From Chrysochromulina tobinii (Eukaryota; Haptophyta; Prymnesiales; Chrysochromulinaceae), in assembly GCA_001275005.1 (NCBI GenBank), contig JWZX01002960.1, forward strand, positions 1-19,105: DNA of 19,105 bases. The letters run 5' to 3'. Positions within the stretch are counted from its first letter, which is position 1. The number at the start of each line of letters is the position of its first letter. The translations under genes were made by a program, and so were the position numbers. Positions 1 to 8,256 of the stretch are shown here, in pieces. The notes beneath the pieces are model-generated. The model saw only the letters and a program-made list of their open reading frames with translations, ran no database searches and was not told the origin of the DNA.

Positions 1-165
1 ATCGCCCGGCTGGTTGTGAGAGCCGATAAAGGCCGGAGAGCCGTCTGGAACTATCGAGTCCATGACGTCTACAACGCCACTCACGAGCCTTGATCCGTGA
101 GGCACTGCAAGGTAAGGCTGGATTTGAGCTGCTTTTCTGAGGAAGAACTGTGTGCGCATGGACAT
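1..165 (-). CDS. Partial hypothetical protein running off the left edge
   Basis: On the minus strand one frame stays open from about position 391 down to base 1 and continues out of the window. The last 55 codons, from an ATG at 165-163, have the mixed composition of a real protein, with segments such as RTQFFLRKAAQIQPYLAV and LVSGVVDVMDSIVPDGSPAF. The stretch upstream of 165 is Cys/His/Pro-rich and less convincing, so it may be 5' UTR or intron. A second in-frame ATG lies at 159-157. I do not recognise a family. The short plus-strand frames over the same bases look like shadows. The call rests only on frame openness and amino-acid composition. Confidence 0.4.
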   Translation of the reverse strand, partial: MSMRTQFFLRKAAQIQPYLAVPHGSRLVSGVVDVMDSIVPDGSPAFIGSHNQPGD

Positions 166-399
166 GAAGATCTGAATGCGCTCATATCCACATTGGTTCG
201 AGTGTGTGCAAATATGTTGGAGCGCGAAAGAGTTCAACAAGCATGCTGGGATTGAGGGTGGCCAGGCCTGTGATCTACCTGTGACCAGGCCTGCGGGCCA
301 CATCAGGGTCTGTGGCAGGAGGCATTCGACATTGCGATGGGGTCTCAGACCCCACATTTGGAGATTTGGCGCATGCTGGGTAGTCGGCCTCTAAATGAT

Positions 400-1471
400 G
401 AAAAATTAATTCGTAACGGCTTCCTTAAGAACGTTCAAACCATGGTTCACAAACTCAAAGTTAGCTCGTCCTCTATGCATGCTCAAAACGCACGGGGGTC
501 GCCAGCGGGCTCCAGCGCTCGCCGCTCGGTGATGCTGATGGCGCGGCTAAAATGTTCGGTTCGGTTCGTGACGGGCACAGGCCGCAAAAGGTCCAAGGAC
601 AGCAGCCCTGTGCGCGTATGCAAGCCATTCATAGGGTGGTGTGGTAGCTTTTTCTGAGGGTCCGAAACTTTTACCATTTTTATACAAGAATCTCGCCAAG
701 GGGCAACTTTTACCGTGATACATGTACACCCATATCCTGTCAGTCACCCTTCAAGTCACCCTTATACCGCAAACAAGCAACATTTTCAGATAAGTCCCAG
801 GATTACGTAACCACACATGAAATGATGACAGATGGACACGAGAGTCGAGACAGGCTGAACGTATGGGTACATGTATGGAGCGCTAGTGCCGACACTCCGG
901 TTATTCCCCCGCATCCCCCCCGTCCTCGCGCAGTCGCGCTGAAGATGAGAACTTTACGCCAAAATGCCCTCTCTTATTACCCTCCCCCCACCCTAAGATA
1001 GCCATAAATTTATAGCGGTAGGGAACATGTAGAACGTTGTACATGTACAATGTACGTTGCACGGAGGATGTACCGCGGGCCCAGTGCGTTTTGAGTTGAT
1101 CACCCTACCTCCCTACGCGATTTAGGATACTACTGTAGAACGCTATGCCTCAGGTCCCACCCCTGTGTGCAGTCGAGTCTTCGCTTGCTAACATTTAACC
1201 GATACGACGCGCAAACCCGATTTTAAAGCTTTTTAAACGGTCGGGCGGTCTCGCACCTAATATTAAAAAAACATGAAAACCCGCCCCCACGCAGACGGAC
1301 TTTGTCTTTGACGTTTCTGGATTTAATGTTTGATCGTGCCCCGCGGCCCGCCGCTCGGCTCACGTTCGGAATATCGGATGTTCGGTGCTATCGCTGCTAA
1401 CGAACGGAATACGTCCGGTTCGATTGTGACGGCTTTTATGTTTTGGGGCCCACGTTCTGGGCCTTTAACTT
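400..1471. other. Intergenic region without a convincing gene
   Basis: About 1.07 kb separates the left-edge gene (-) from the 3' end of BCS1-A (-). It should hold the promoter of the former and any 3' UTR of the latter. Composition is more AT-rich than the genes, for example around 1001-1016 and 1223-1275. It contains a perfect 14-bp palindrome at 1037-1050 and a TATA-rich near-palindrome at 1001-1016. The short frames here have atypical composition and no recognisable domain. I see no tRNA or rRNA. Confidence 0.55.
1037..1050. repeat. Perfect 14-bp palindrome TTGTACATGTACAA
   Basis: The sequence reads the same on both strands. It is flanked by ACG on the left and by TGTACGTTGC on the right, so the TGTAC core recurs within about 25 bp. 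About 25 bp upstream, GCCATAAATTTATAGC (1001-1016) is a palindrome with a single mismatched pair. Together they look like a small promoter-like or protein-binding cluster. No function can be assigned from sequence. Confidence 0.5.
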
Positions 1472-4400
1472 CTAAACACGCAGTTGAGCCTCGGTCTCGT
1501 GCGAATCACGAGCTTGTCTTACTCGCGAATGTACTAGGCTTCTGTTCGATGGGTCCTCAGGCTCGGCCAGCTCTCTGATCGGCATGCTGAGGGGCAAGAC
1601 CGACGATGAGGAACGCGGGCTGCTCGTCATCATGGCTATCGGCCTGGTCTTCCGGGGCGGGGTCGCTCCGCTCGACGCGCATACCACGCCGCTCGACGGC
1701 GCGGGCACTACCACGCCAGCGCCTTCGGCACACCTGCCGCCGAGCTCGCCCATCTCGTCAAGCGACGGCGCGCGCTTGGTAGGCGGTGCCGAGCTCGCAC
1801 GCTGCACGGCGGCGACCACAAAGGGGGCCTGTGTTGCTAGGGCGGCCAACTCGCCGCCACGCCCTACCGCCCCGGGGTGATCTCGGGGTGATCTCGATGT
1901 TGCTCGGGCGGACAACTCGACACGCCCTACCGCCCCGGGGTGATCTCGGGGTGCTTCAGTCGATTCATTGTGGTTCTTTTCGCGGAGCCGCAACGGCGAG
2001 CCATTGCGAGTCCTTCCTGAGCATGCCTCTGTGGGAGCCACTTCCTGAGCATGCCGCGGCAAGCCGTTGCGAGTGTGCTCCTCGGGAAAGCTCACCGCGC
2101 GCAGGTAGCGTTGGAGCGGGTTGAGCGAGTCCGAGTCCATCTTCGAATCACCGACTAAGCCGAGCGCGCCGCCACTCCTTCTTCCCTCTTTGCCTGCCTC
2201 CGAGAGGAACTTAGTCAGCGTCTGGACCAGTGCTGTAGCAAAGCGGTCCACGGCCGCGTCCACCACCTTCGCGGTATCCTTCTCGTCGGCGTGCGCCGGG
2301 CCACCGGTGGCAGCAGCAGCAGCATCGCGCTCAGAGCCATCGGTGGCAGCAGCAGCAGCATCGCGCTCAGAGCCATCGGTGGCAGCAGCAGCGGCATCGC
2401 GCTTATAGCCATCGGTGGCAGCAGCAGCAGCATCGCGCTCAGAGCCATCGGTGGCAGCAGCAGCGGCATCACGCTGAGAGCCAACGGGGGCTCCAGGCGG
2501 GGGAGCAGGGGCTGCACCAAAGCCGCCCACGCCACCACCCACGCCACCACCCACGCCACCGCCCACGCCACCGCCCATGCCACCGCCCATGCCACCGCCC
2601 ATCGGCGCCTCGGCCTTCGGCGCCGTTTCGGTCTTCTCGAGCAGCTTGCTGAGCTTCCGGGCCATCCTGTTGGCCTCGTCGAGCGCGTCCTGCGAGAGGG
2701 GCGTCGGCTCTCCTGCCTCTGTGATGGCACGCTCGAGCTTGCGAAGGAGCTTCCTCGCCTTCTTCTTGACCTTCACTGGGTCGGGAGCCGGCGCAGGCTC
2801 TGGCGCAGGCGCGAAGCCCCGACCACGCATGCCACCGCCACCGAAGCCCACGTGGCTCGCTGGCTCGGCGTGGCCCTCTGGATGGGCGAGCGCCTCGAGG
2901 TCGAGTACCACGGACTTTGCACGCTGTGAACATGTCTCGAGCTTCTCGGCTGTGAGCCGCGAGCGGAAGTTTGTCATCGCCTCGTTGCTGGCGCACTCCT
3001 CGGGTGCCTTGTGCCCGTAGAGCAGCAGATGCGACTTGAGCTTTTGGAAAGAGTGGGTGGACAGCAGCCGGCCGCTGGCCGTCGGCGACATCGGCCACTG
3101 GCTGCACAGCTGGCGCGCGCACTCCTGGACTGCCTCGGGCGTGTGCAGCGAGTCCATGCCACCAAAGATCTTGCGCACCTCGTGCTCGATCTGGCCCGCG
3201 TCGGGCGGCGAAAACATGGCACGCATATCGACGCGCCCAGGCCGAAAGAGAGCCTCCGACGTCTTTCGGAACTCCTCTGACATGAGTTTTTCGTACTTGT
3301 TCGTCGTCATGATGATGGTAAGGCCACAGCTATTGGCCAGCGCGCCATCGAGCATGTTGAGCATCGCAGAGTAGCCGATCTTGCTACCCGTGCGCTTCCG
3401 CTCCTCCTCCTCCTCCTCCTCCTCCTCCTCCTCCTCATCGTCCTCATCCTCCTCCGTATCATCCTCGCTCTCGTTCTCCCCTTCCTCCTCCCTGTCGTCG
3501 TCCTCGTTGACCTCCTCCTCCACCACCACCTTATCCCTTTTGGCGTCCATTTTCGCGCCCGTCTCCTCCTCCTTCCTATCCTTCTTGTCGGCAGCCGCCG
3601 TCGTCTTCGCGTCGTCCTGGGCACCCTTGGAGCCTCGCTTGCACACCGACGCGTCAATGTTCTTGAGCAGTAGGATCGAGCGCGGCGGCAAGGAGCGCAC
3701 GATATCGGAGATGTTCGCATCGTTCACGCCGATCTTCGCTGCGGACTTCAAGTCGAGCACGTACAGGTCCGAGCCGACCCGTCCTGCAAGCACCTTCGTG
3801 AATGTGGTCTTGCCGCAGCCGGGGCTGCCGTAGAGCAGGTAGCCGCGCCTGTACGGCACGCCGCGCGCCGAGTACCAGCGGACGCGCCCCACAAAATCTT
3901 TGAAGTCGTCGAGCACCGCCTGGAGCCGCCTGGCCTCCGCCGGGTCGGACGGCATCGCAAAGTCAGAGAGCTTCTTCAGCGGCTCAACCTGGGGGCAGGG
4001 CGCAGGGGTGTCGACTCCGATTCGTGAGCGTCTGAGTTCGCAGCAGCAGCAAGGCAGCGGCAACGGCATGGCGCAGGCTAGTGGGCAAGGGATCAAGACA
4101 TCGTGAGCCCGACCTCGCCGTGCTGCGGAAAGCCGTCGAGAGCTCTTTCCATGCGCTTGATTTCGGTCTGACCGTCGCGCGCGGCGAACCACGCGACGCG
4201 CGCGGCCTCGATGACTGGCCAGATATCGTCACGCTGCTGACGAAGAAGGTGGACGCGCACCGCCGCATCTTGACGAGCGTCGTAGTAGAAGTAGGTGCGC
4301 CGGAGCGGTCGGCCCGTGAAGATCAGCAGCGCGAGTGCGTCACCGAGCAGCTGAAGCAGCGATGCGGCGGCCACACGGTTCTTTTCCGCGTGCCACACAC

Positions 4401-5095
4401 ACAGCCGCGAAGCGAAGCGGCGGTCGATGTCGAGTTCGAATTCGTTCGGGCTCTTCATCAAGCTTGCGCCACGAGTGCACCGGCTTCAGCTGCAGCGTCC
4501 GTGGTGGCCTCGCGAGCTGAGTCTTCTCACTCTGCACACGGCCGGCGAGCTTGAAGCGGCGCGTTGTCTGCAGCTGGCCCATTTCGATGCACTTAGCAAG
4601 AGCTCTGGCGAGCTCGTAATCCTTAAGAACGAAGCAGCAGAAGACGCGCGATTGGATGGAGGTGGCAGTGGCCTGCAGTATGAGAAAGCCAACGCCCACG
4701 GCGATCAGCACGGCGAACGTCGAAAGGCCGGTGTACGCAGACGCTGCCACCCATTGCGCATAACCAAGGCATTGGCCAAAGTAGAAGGCTGCCACCTCTC
4801 GCAGCTCGACGTCGCCGTCGCGTTCCAGATCGAACGATTCGGGGAGGAAGTAGGCGCAGTCGAGTTGGGAAGAAACCGCCCAGGCCACCACCGCCATGCA
4901 GATAACAGCGGATAGCCGAGGCTGCATTCCGTCAAACCTTCGGCGGCGCCTGAGTAGGGCCAGCAACAGGAGGAGCGGCAGTAACGGTAGCGCCTGCCAC
5001 ACGAGTGAGGTCGCCCGCGTGCTATCCGGCAAGTCGTCGAGCCAGCTGCTGTGGCGAGGCAGCGGGAACAACACGCCGGAGAAGCTCAGCGTCAT
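1472..5095 (-). CDS. BCS1-like membrane AAA+ ATPase (BCS1-A) with degenerate Walker B, spliced or frameshifted
   Basis: BCS1-family AAA proteins are membrane-anchored ring ATPases; the classic member acts in the mitochondrial inner membrane. The model has three blocks. Block 1 (5095 to about 4530) carries hydrophobic segments near 5008-4951, 4912-4867 and 4768-4660, then a YELARALAKC motif. Block 2 (about 4485-4114) carries an RRTYFYYDARQ segment. Block 3 (3988-1472) is the AAA module. A phase-0 GT-AG intron (3989-4113) joins blocks 2 and 3; the join between 1 and 2 is unresolved. Walker A is GSPGCGKTT (3803-3829). Walker B reads ILLLKNIDA, with K and N where the family has E and D (3659-3664). 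Then come an acidic insertion (3389-3583), MLNMLDG, sensor IIMTTN and FRPGRVD (near 3227-3253). The tail has PAPAPEP, a charged helical stretch, GGGM/GGGV repeats and five alanine-rich 12-mers. The last roughly 150 codons are low-complexity, so the true end is uncertain. The start at 5095 is chosen because it precedes the first membrane segment; an upstream in-frame ATG lies at 5221. Confidence 0.78.
1832..1953. repeat. Tandem 56-59 bp duplication near the 3' end of BCS1-A
   Basis: Unit 1 is 1832-1890 and unit 2 is 1898-1953. Both run from TGTTGCT through GGGCGG and CAACTCG to a shared 3' half ending GATCTCGGGGTG. They differ by a 3-bp indel and a few substitutions. In the BCS1-A frame each copy encodes HPGAVGR followed by a similar stretch. 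The 3-bp indel keeps frame, which weakly supports translation of this tail. Confidence 0.75.
2302..2481. repeat. Five tandem 36-bp repeats in BCS1-A
   Basis: Five head-to-tail 36-bp units encode, on the minus strand, DAAAAATDG(S/Y)(E/K)R 12-mers. The units differ by a few substitutions, such as AGCAGC versus AGCGGC and CTCAGA versus CTTATA, and all keep frame. The array lies in the poorly conserved tail and is a candidate length-variable minisatellite. Confidence 0.9.
2523..2601. repeat. 12-bp minisatellite encoding GGGM/GGGV in BCS1-A
   Basis: About six and a half units of the type CCCACGCCACCG or CCCATGCCACCG encode Gly-Gly-Gly followed by Met or Val on the minus strand. A similar 12-bp, three-glycine-plus-hydrophobic repeat (GGGL) ends the window on the plus strand from 18987. 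Confidence 0.9.
3989..4113 (-). other. GT-AG intron, phase 0, in BCS1-A
   Basis: On the minus strand the donor reads GCGAG/GTCGGG (intron begins at 4113) and the acceptor reads CCCTGCCCCCAG/GTTGAG (intron ends at 3989). The acceptor has a C-rich tract. Without splicing, the upstream frame stops at 4093-4095. Removing these 125 nt joins ...GFPQHGE to VEPLKKLSDF... at a codon boundary in both frames. The removed sequence would otherwise encode a Cys- and Pro-rich stretch that does not look like protein. Fit of both frames and both splice sites makes this the best supported intron in the window. Confidence 0.75.
4450..4600 (-). other. Unresolved exon junction or frameshift in BCS1-A
   Basis: The block 1 frame (codon starts at coordinates 1 modulo 3) and the block 2 frame (0 modulo 3) overlap here. 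The block 2 frame has a TGA at 4488-4486, so it can only be used downstream of that. The strongest-looking donor, GTGAGA at 4530, is in a phase that no acceptor I can see matches. A phase-compatible pair is GTGCAT at 4592 with AG at 4464-4463 (130 nt), but neither site is strong and the splice would remove plausible protein sequence. A single-base indel would also explain the shift. Confidence 0.5.
4796..4831 (-). other. EF-hand-like calcium-binding loop within BCS1-A
   Basis: The 12 codons read DLERDGDVELRE. Against the canonical EF-hand loop, position 1 is D, 3 is E, 5 is D, 6 is G, 8 is V and 12 is E, so all the key positions are acceptable. It lies between the second and third hydrophobic segments and is preceded by AYFLPESF and followed by VAAFYFGQCLG, which could form flanking helices. 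Only one loop is visible, whereas EF-hands usually occur in pairs. Confidence 0.5.
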
Positions 5096-5221
5096 CGAAG
5101 TTGTCGCGACGCGCTGTGATGAGCTAGTGCGTGGGAAACATAGAGGTCGGCTCGAACCACCACGGCGCGTGGGCCGATTCCTCACGAGATGGGGGATGCA
5201 TGCAGACTGAAACGTTGACAA

Positions 5222-5657
5222 TCATGTTCCGTTACGTTGTTATACATGGGCTCCTCTTCCTCTGTGTGCTGAAATAGGTCCTTAATAGGAGTGATTCCAT
5301 CGCGTCGCGGATCTCGGATGGGCGTGCACGAGCCCTCGTTGGTGCTGCGCTTGCCGCTGAGGTCCGACCTGTGCATCGAGCCCCGCAGACGTTGAGCCGG
5401 AAGGGTGCCGTAGCCAATCATGACCACCCTGCATGCTGTGCAGCACCACTGCTGCACTTCCCTCTGCGTGCGCGGCCGCCGTGCGGCCCCAGTGTCAAGC
5501 CACGCTCGCCCTGGATTACAGGTGTTGACTTGACTGCTCGCCCAGTGTCTGTTGCGGACGGCCTGTTGGCCCCAGTGTCAAGCCACGCTCGCCCACAGGC
5601 CGTCCGCAACACCTGTAATCCAGCGAACGTGCCTAGCCACCTCGGAACTAGCCGGAA
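5222..5657. other. Intergenic region between BCS1-A and the OSCA-like gene
   Basis: This stretch should contain the 5' UTR and promoter of BCS1-A (starting at 5095 or 5221) and the 3' UTR of the OSCA-like gene, both on the minus strand. No coding frame is convincing. Its main content is a nested inverted repeat with direct repeats at 5485-5623, listed separately. Confidence 0.55.
5485..5623. repeat. Nested inverted repeat with flanking 27-bp direct repeat
   Basis: Arm A (5511-5527, CTGGATTACAGGTGTTG) is inverted at 5607-5623. Arm B (5550-5566, TGTTGCGGACGGCCTGT) is inverted at 5595-5611. Both pairs match perfectly over 17 bp, and B' and A' overlap by five bases. The 28-nt loop at 5567-5594 contains a 27-bp sequence beginning GGCCCCAGTG (5568-5594) that is a perfect direct repeat of 5485-5511. 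The order is direct repeat, A, spacer, B, direct repeat, B', A'. It could fold as a long hairpin just downstream of the OSCA-like stop codon, or be the scar of a template-switch duplication or a small element. Confidence 0.85.
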
Positions 5658-8048
5658 CTAGCCGGACGCGAGAGCCTCGAAGGGGAACGCCGTGGAGATG
5701 ACGCCCACATTGTGGTCAATGGTTTCTGACGACCTGTCCAACGTGTTCGGCTCCGTCGGCGCCGGTTCGCCAAAGAAGCCTCGTCGGGTCTGCACACTGT
5801 AGCGCGTCTCGGTGCGTCGGAATGGGTTGATGTAGCAGTCGATGGGATAGCCCCTGAGTTCCTCGACGCGACCGTACGTAATGCCGTCGGTGTCCAGCTC
5901 CGAGATCTGCTGGTAACCGTTGCCGCCGGATGTCGCGGGGTCGAGGCCGCCGCGCGCGAGAGGCGAGAAAATGACGAGCGTGACGATGACGGCGCCTATG
6001 CCAAAGAGTAGGAGATGCGCGCTCAATGGCTGCTGTGGCTCGGCGGCCCATCGAACAGCCAGCTTGAGGAGCAGCTGGAAGGGCAGCAACGCGACCACTA
6101 GCTGGCGCAGCACACGGCCGAGTTGGGTGGGGATGGCGGGCATGCGCTTGTACCAAAAGGTGACGCCAAACTTGGTGCACAAGAAGCTCCATAAGGCGTA
6201 GATTGCAGCAAGCGCGTAGTAAAACGGGCCGAAGGGCCCGTACAAGAGCGCGCACGCAAAGAGCCAGTAGAACTGGGCCATCTGCAGCGACAGCGCCATG
6301 CCGGGAGGATCCCAATGCGCAACGGCGTCGGCTTCGTCCTTCGGCTTCTCGCAGCGCGTCTTGCAGCGCTTGAAGACCGAGACGAGCTGGAGTGCGCGCG
6401 GCAGGTCGGCAGTGATGCGCTGGATGCTCATGATGACGACCGCCATCATTGGGAAGGGCGTGCGCTCGTAAAAGTTCTGGCCGACTGGGCTCTGTTCAGA
6501 GATGAAACATTGCGCCATCGAGACAACGATGGGCATGATGACGTTGTTGCGCGTGAATGCGCCCGAGAGCTTGGCGAGCAACCCCGCCTCAAACTCGCCG
6601 CGCGTCTCGTGGCCCTCGCGCGAGTGGAAGACGCGGATCGTGTCGCGCACCTTCCACGCGAGCACCGCAATCGCGAGGGCTGCGACGAGTGCGATCTGGA
6701 CATTCCGGTCCAAGAGTTGCATGAAGTAGCCTGACGAGAGGAAGGCAGCATCTTCGGTGCCTCCCATCGCGAAGTCTTTGGTGTAGGTGCGCTTGAAGAA
6801 CTGGATGGTCACCAGCATGATGCTCGAGACCACGAGCGTGCAGCCGATCGCGCGTTGCGTCATCCAAAAGCGCTTGCGCCGCTCCTTGGGGAGCACATGC
6901 AGGTTTTCCCACAACACGTTGGAGGGCTCGGGACCAGCAACGACCGTGACGCCGTTGCCGTTGTTTTGTCGCGCGGCGAGCTCGAACTGTAGTTGGCCCT
7001 TGTGCCCAAGCATCCGGTTGCGATCCGTCTCATACTGAAAGACGAGGAACGCTTGGCCACTCGTCAGCTCGCTCAGCCTCTCGAACGCATCCGCGTCTGG
7101 CGGCTTCGGCATCAGACCAAATTCAAGATGGTGCACTCGATTCTCGTCGAAGCCCAGCCGCATCAGGTCGCTCATGAGCGCGAGGGCTGCCACCTGGAGC
7201 GGCACGCCGCGGTCGAGCCCGCGCAGCATCACCGCGTAGTCCGCCGTGGTCCACTGGTTCTTATCGGCCTCCAGCTCCACCGCCGACTCGAGGTGGAGCA
7301 TGCGCATCAGGTACAGGATCACGATCACGAGGTCGCCATACCAGTACAGGAGCGTGAGGGTATTGATGCCGCCGCTCGCGCAATACTCGGCCTCGCTCGT
7401 GTCGACAGTCGTGCCTTCGAAGTTGGCGAGCCACGGAGCGCCCCCCCAGGACTCGACGGTAAACTCCTCGCAAGCAAGGTAGCAGTATTGAGAAAGAGAC
7501 CCTATTGGCTTCAGGTCCAGCGCTATGCTGTGGCCGGCGTAGCCGCAGCGCCTGAGGCTTTCGGGCGGCGGGTCCGGTGTCGGCTGCTGCGGAAACACGG
7601 CGAGCGCGCTGCGACACTCGTTGCGCACTCCGGTGCGCTGCACAATGTCGACATGCAATGGCCACTGCACCGCTAATATGAGGGCAAATGCGATGCAACT
7701 CTCGAGCATGCAGCGAAGGAAGAAGATGACGGCCGGGGCAAGGCCGAGCACTTCTAGTCGCTGCGTTGGTGAGTACATGGCCTTGAAGCCTTTGAGCACA
7801 TCGCCTTCAATCAGCGTCTTTTTGCTTGCCAAAACCACGGCCTTTTCGAGAATGACCTCCCTGTCGAGAATGGGAGGTTTGGGTTGAGGCTTGGATGGGG
7901 TCTGCGGAACAGCAATGCGCGAGAACCGATGCGCGAAATCGTGTGAGCTTGATGGGGCGTGGTGGATTCGAGGCCCCCAAGCCGCACCGTGTCCATGAGA
8001 GTTCCCAATCCCTCCTTTGGCCGGCGCTCGCGCGAAAAAGCGTCTCAA
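5658..8048 (-). CDS. OSCA/TMEM63 (CSC1-like) family membrane protein, putative ion channel
   Basis: OSCA/TMEM63 proteins are mechanically or osmotically gated cation channels of the plasma membrane or endomembranes. This 796-residue protein has the family's order. A first membrane segment (103-127) is followed by a Cys-containing luminal or extracellular stretch (about 145-223) and a second segment (229-252). Then comes a cytosolic region opening with TTADYAVMLRGL (267-278), which resembles the family's DYTVMVRNLP-type strand. GQAFLVFQY (331-339) is RRM-like, and GPEPSNVLWENL (372-383) matches the conserved AxEPxDvxWxNL signature before the pore region. Further hydrophobic segments lie near 397-418, 441-465, 501-517, 532-550, 588-626, 644-664 and 674-698. 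The N-terminal 60 residues and the last roughly 95 are hydrophilic. The start is the first ATG of the open frame; the first 50 residues are low-complexity and may not all be real. Channel activity is inferred from family. Confidence 0.72.
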   Translation of the reverse strand: MRRFFARAPAKGGIGNSHGHGAAWGPRIHHAPSSSHDFAHRFSRIAVPQTPSKPQPKPPILDREVILEKAVVLASKKTLIEGDVLKGFKAMYSPTQRLEVLGLAPAVIFFLRCMLESCIAFALILAVQWPLHVDIVQRTGVRNECRSALAVFPQQPTPDPPPESLRRCGYAGHSIALDLKPIGSLSQYCYLACEEFTVESWGGAPWLANFEGTTVDTSEAEYCASGGINTLTLLYWYGDLVIVILYLMRMLHLESAVELEADKNQWTTADYAVMLRGLDRGVPLQVAALALMSDLMRLGFDENRVHHLEFGLMPKPPDADAFERLSELTSGQAFLVFQYETDRNRMLGHKGQLQFELAARQNNGNGVTVVAGPEPSNVLWENLHVLPKERRKRFWMTQRAIGCTLVVSSIMLVTIQFFKRTYTKDFAMGGTEDAAFLSSGYFMQLLDRNVQIALVAALAIAVLAWKVRDTIRVFHSREGHETRGEFEAGLLAKLSGAFTRNNVIMPIVVSMAQCFISEQSPVGQNFYERTPFPMMAVVIMSIQRITADLPRALQLVSVFKRCKTRCEKPKDEADAVAHWDPPGMALSLQMAQFYWLFACALLYGPFGPFYYALAAIYALWSFLCTKFGVTFWYKRMPAIPTQLGRVLRQLVVALLPFQLLLKLAVRWAAEPQQPLSAHLLLFGIGAVIVTLVIFSPLARGGLDPATSGGNGYQQISELDTDGITYGRVEELRGYPIDCYINPFRRTETRYSVQTRRGFFGEPAPTEPNTLDRSSETIDHNVGVISTAFPFEALASG

Positions 8049-8256
8049 AGGGCGAAAAGGTCAGCTCGAAACCTGTCTGTAGTTTTGAGATTAAGGACAA
8101 ACACACTCTCGTTTCGGGTGTGTTGTGTGGGAATGTCGCCCCTGCGCTGTGGCCGGCCTGGGGCGTGTGAGTCGGCGCGGGACCTTAAGGGTTGGCGTGT
8201 TCGGCGTCGTGTGCGCAGAGCAACACAGCGCAGCGCAACACAGCGCAAGCCCAACG

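Noticed and set aside
195-205. GGTTCGAG and similar words (also near 12712 and 14035) as possible tRNA B-boxes
   Set aside because: No paired T-arm or acceptor stem could be formed around them by eye.
176-657. Two plus-strand short frames in the left region
   Set aside because: No domain and atypical composition; the first overlaps the better minus-strand edge frame.
2291-2929. Plus-strand and alternative minus-strand frames over the BCS1-A repeats
   Set aside because: They are Ser/Thr/His or Ala/Trp-rich shadows of the GGGM/GGGV and 36-bp repeats; only one frame continues from the AAA module.
4081-4554. Plus-strand frame of about 157 codons across the BCS1-A intron region
   Set aside because: It is antisense to coding blocks with a supported intron and shows no domain.
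5403-5420. CCGTAGCCA, resembling the start of the dinoflagellate spliced leader
   Set aside because: Only nine bases match and the rest of the leader (TTTTGGCTCAAG) is absent. No relict leader was found at the gene starts I checked.
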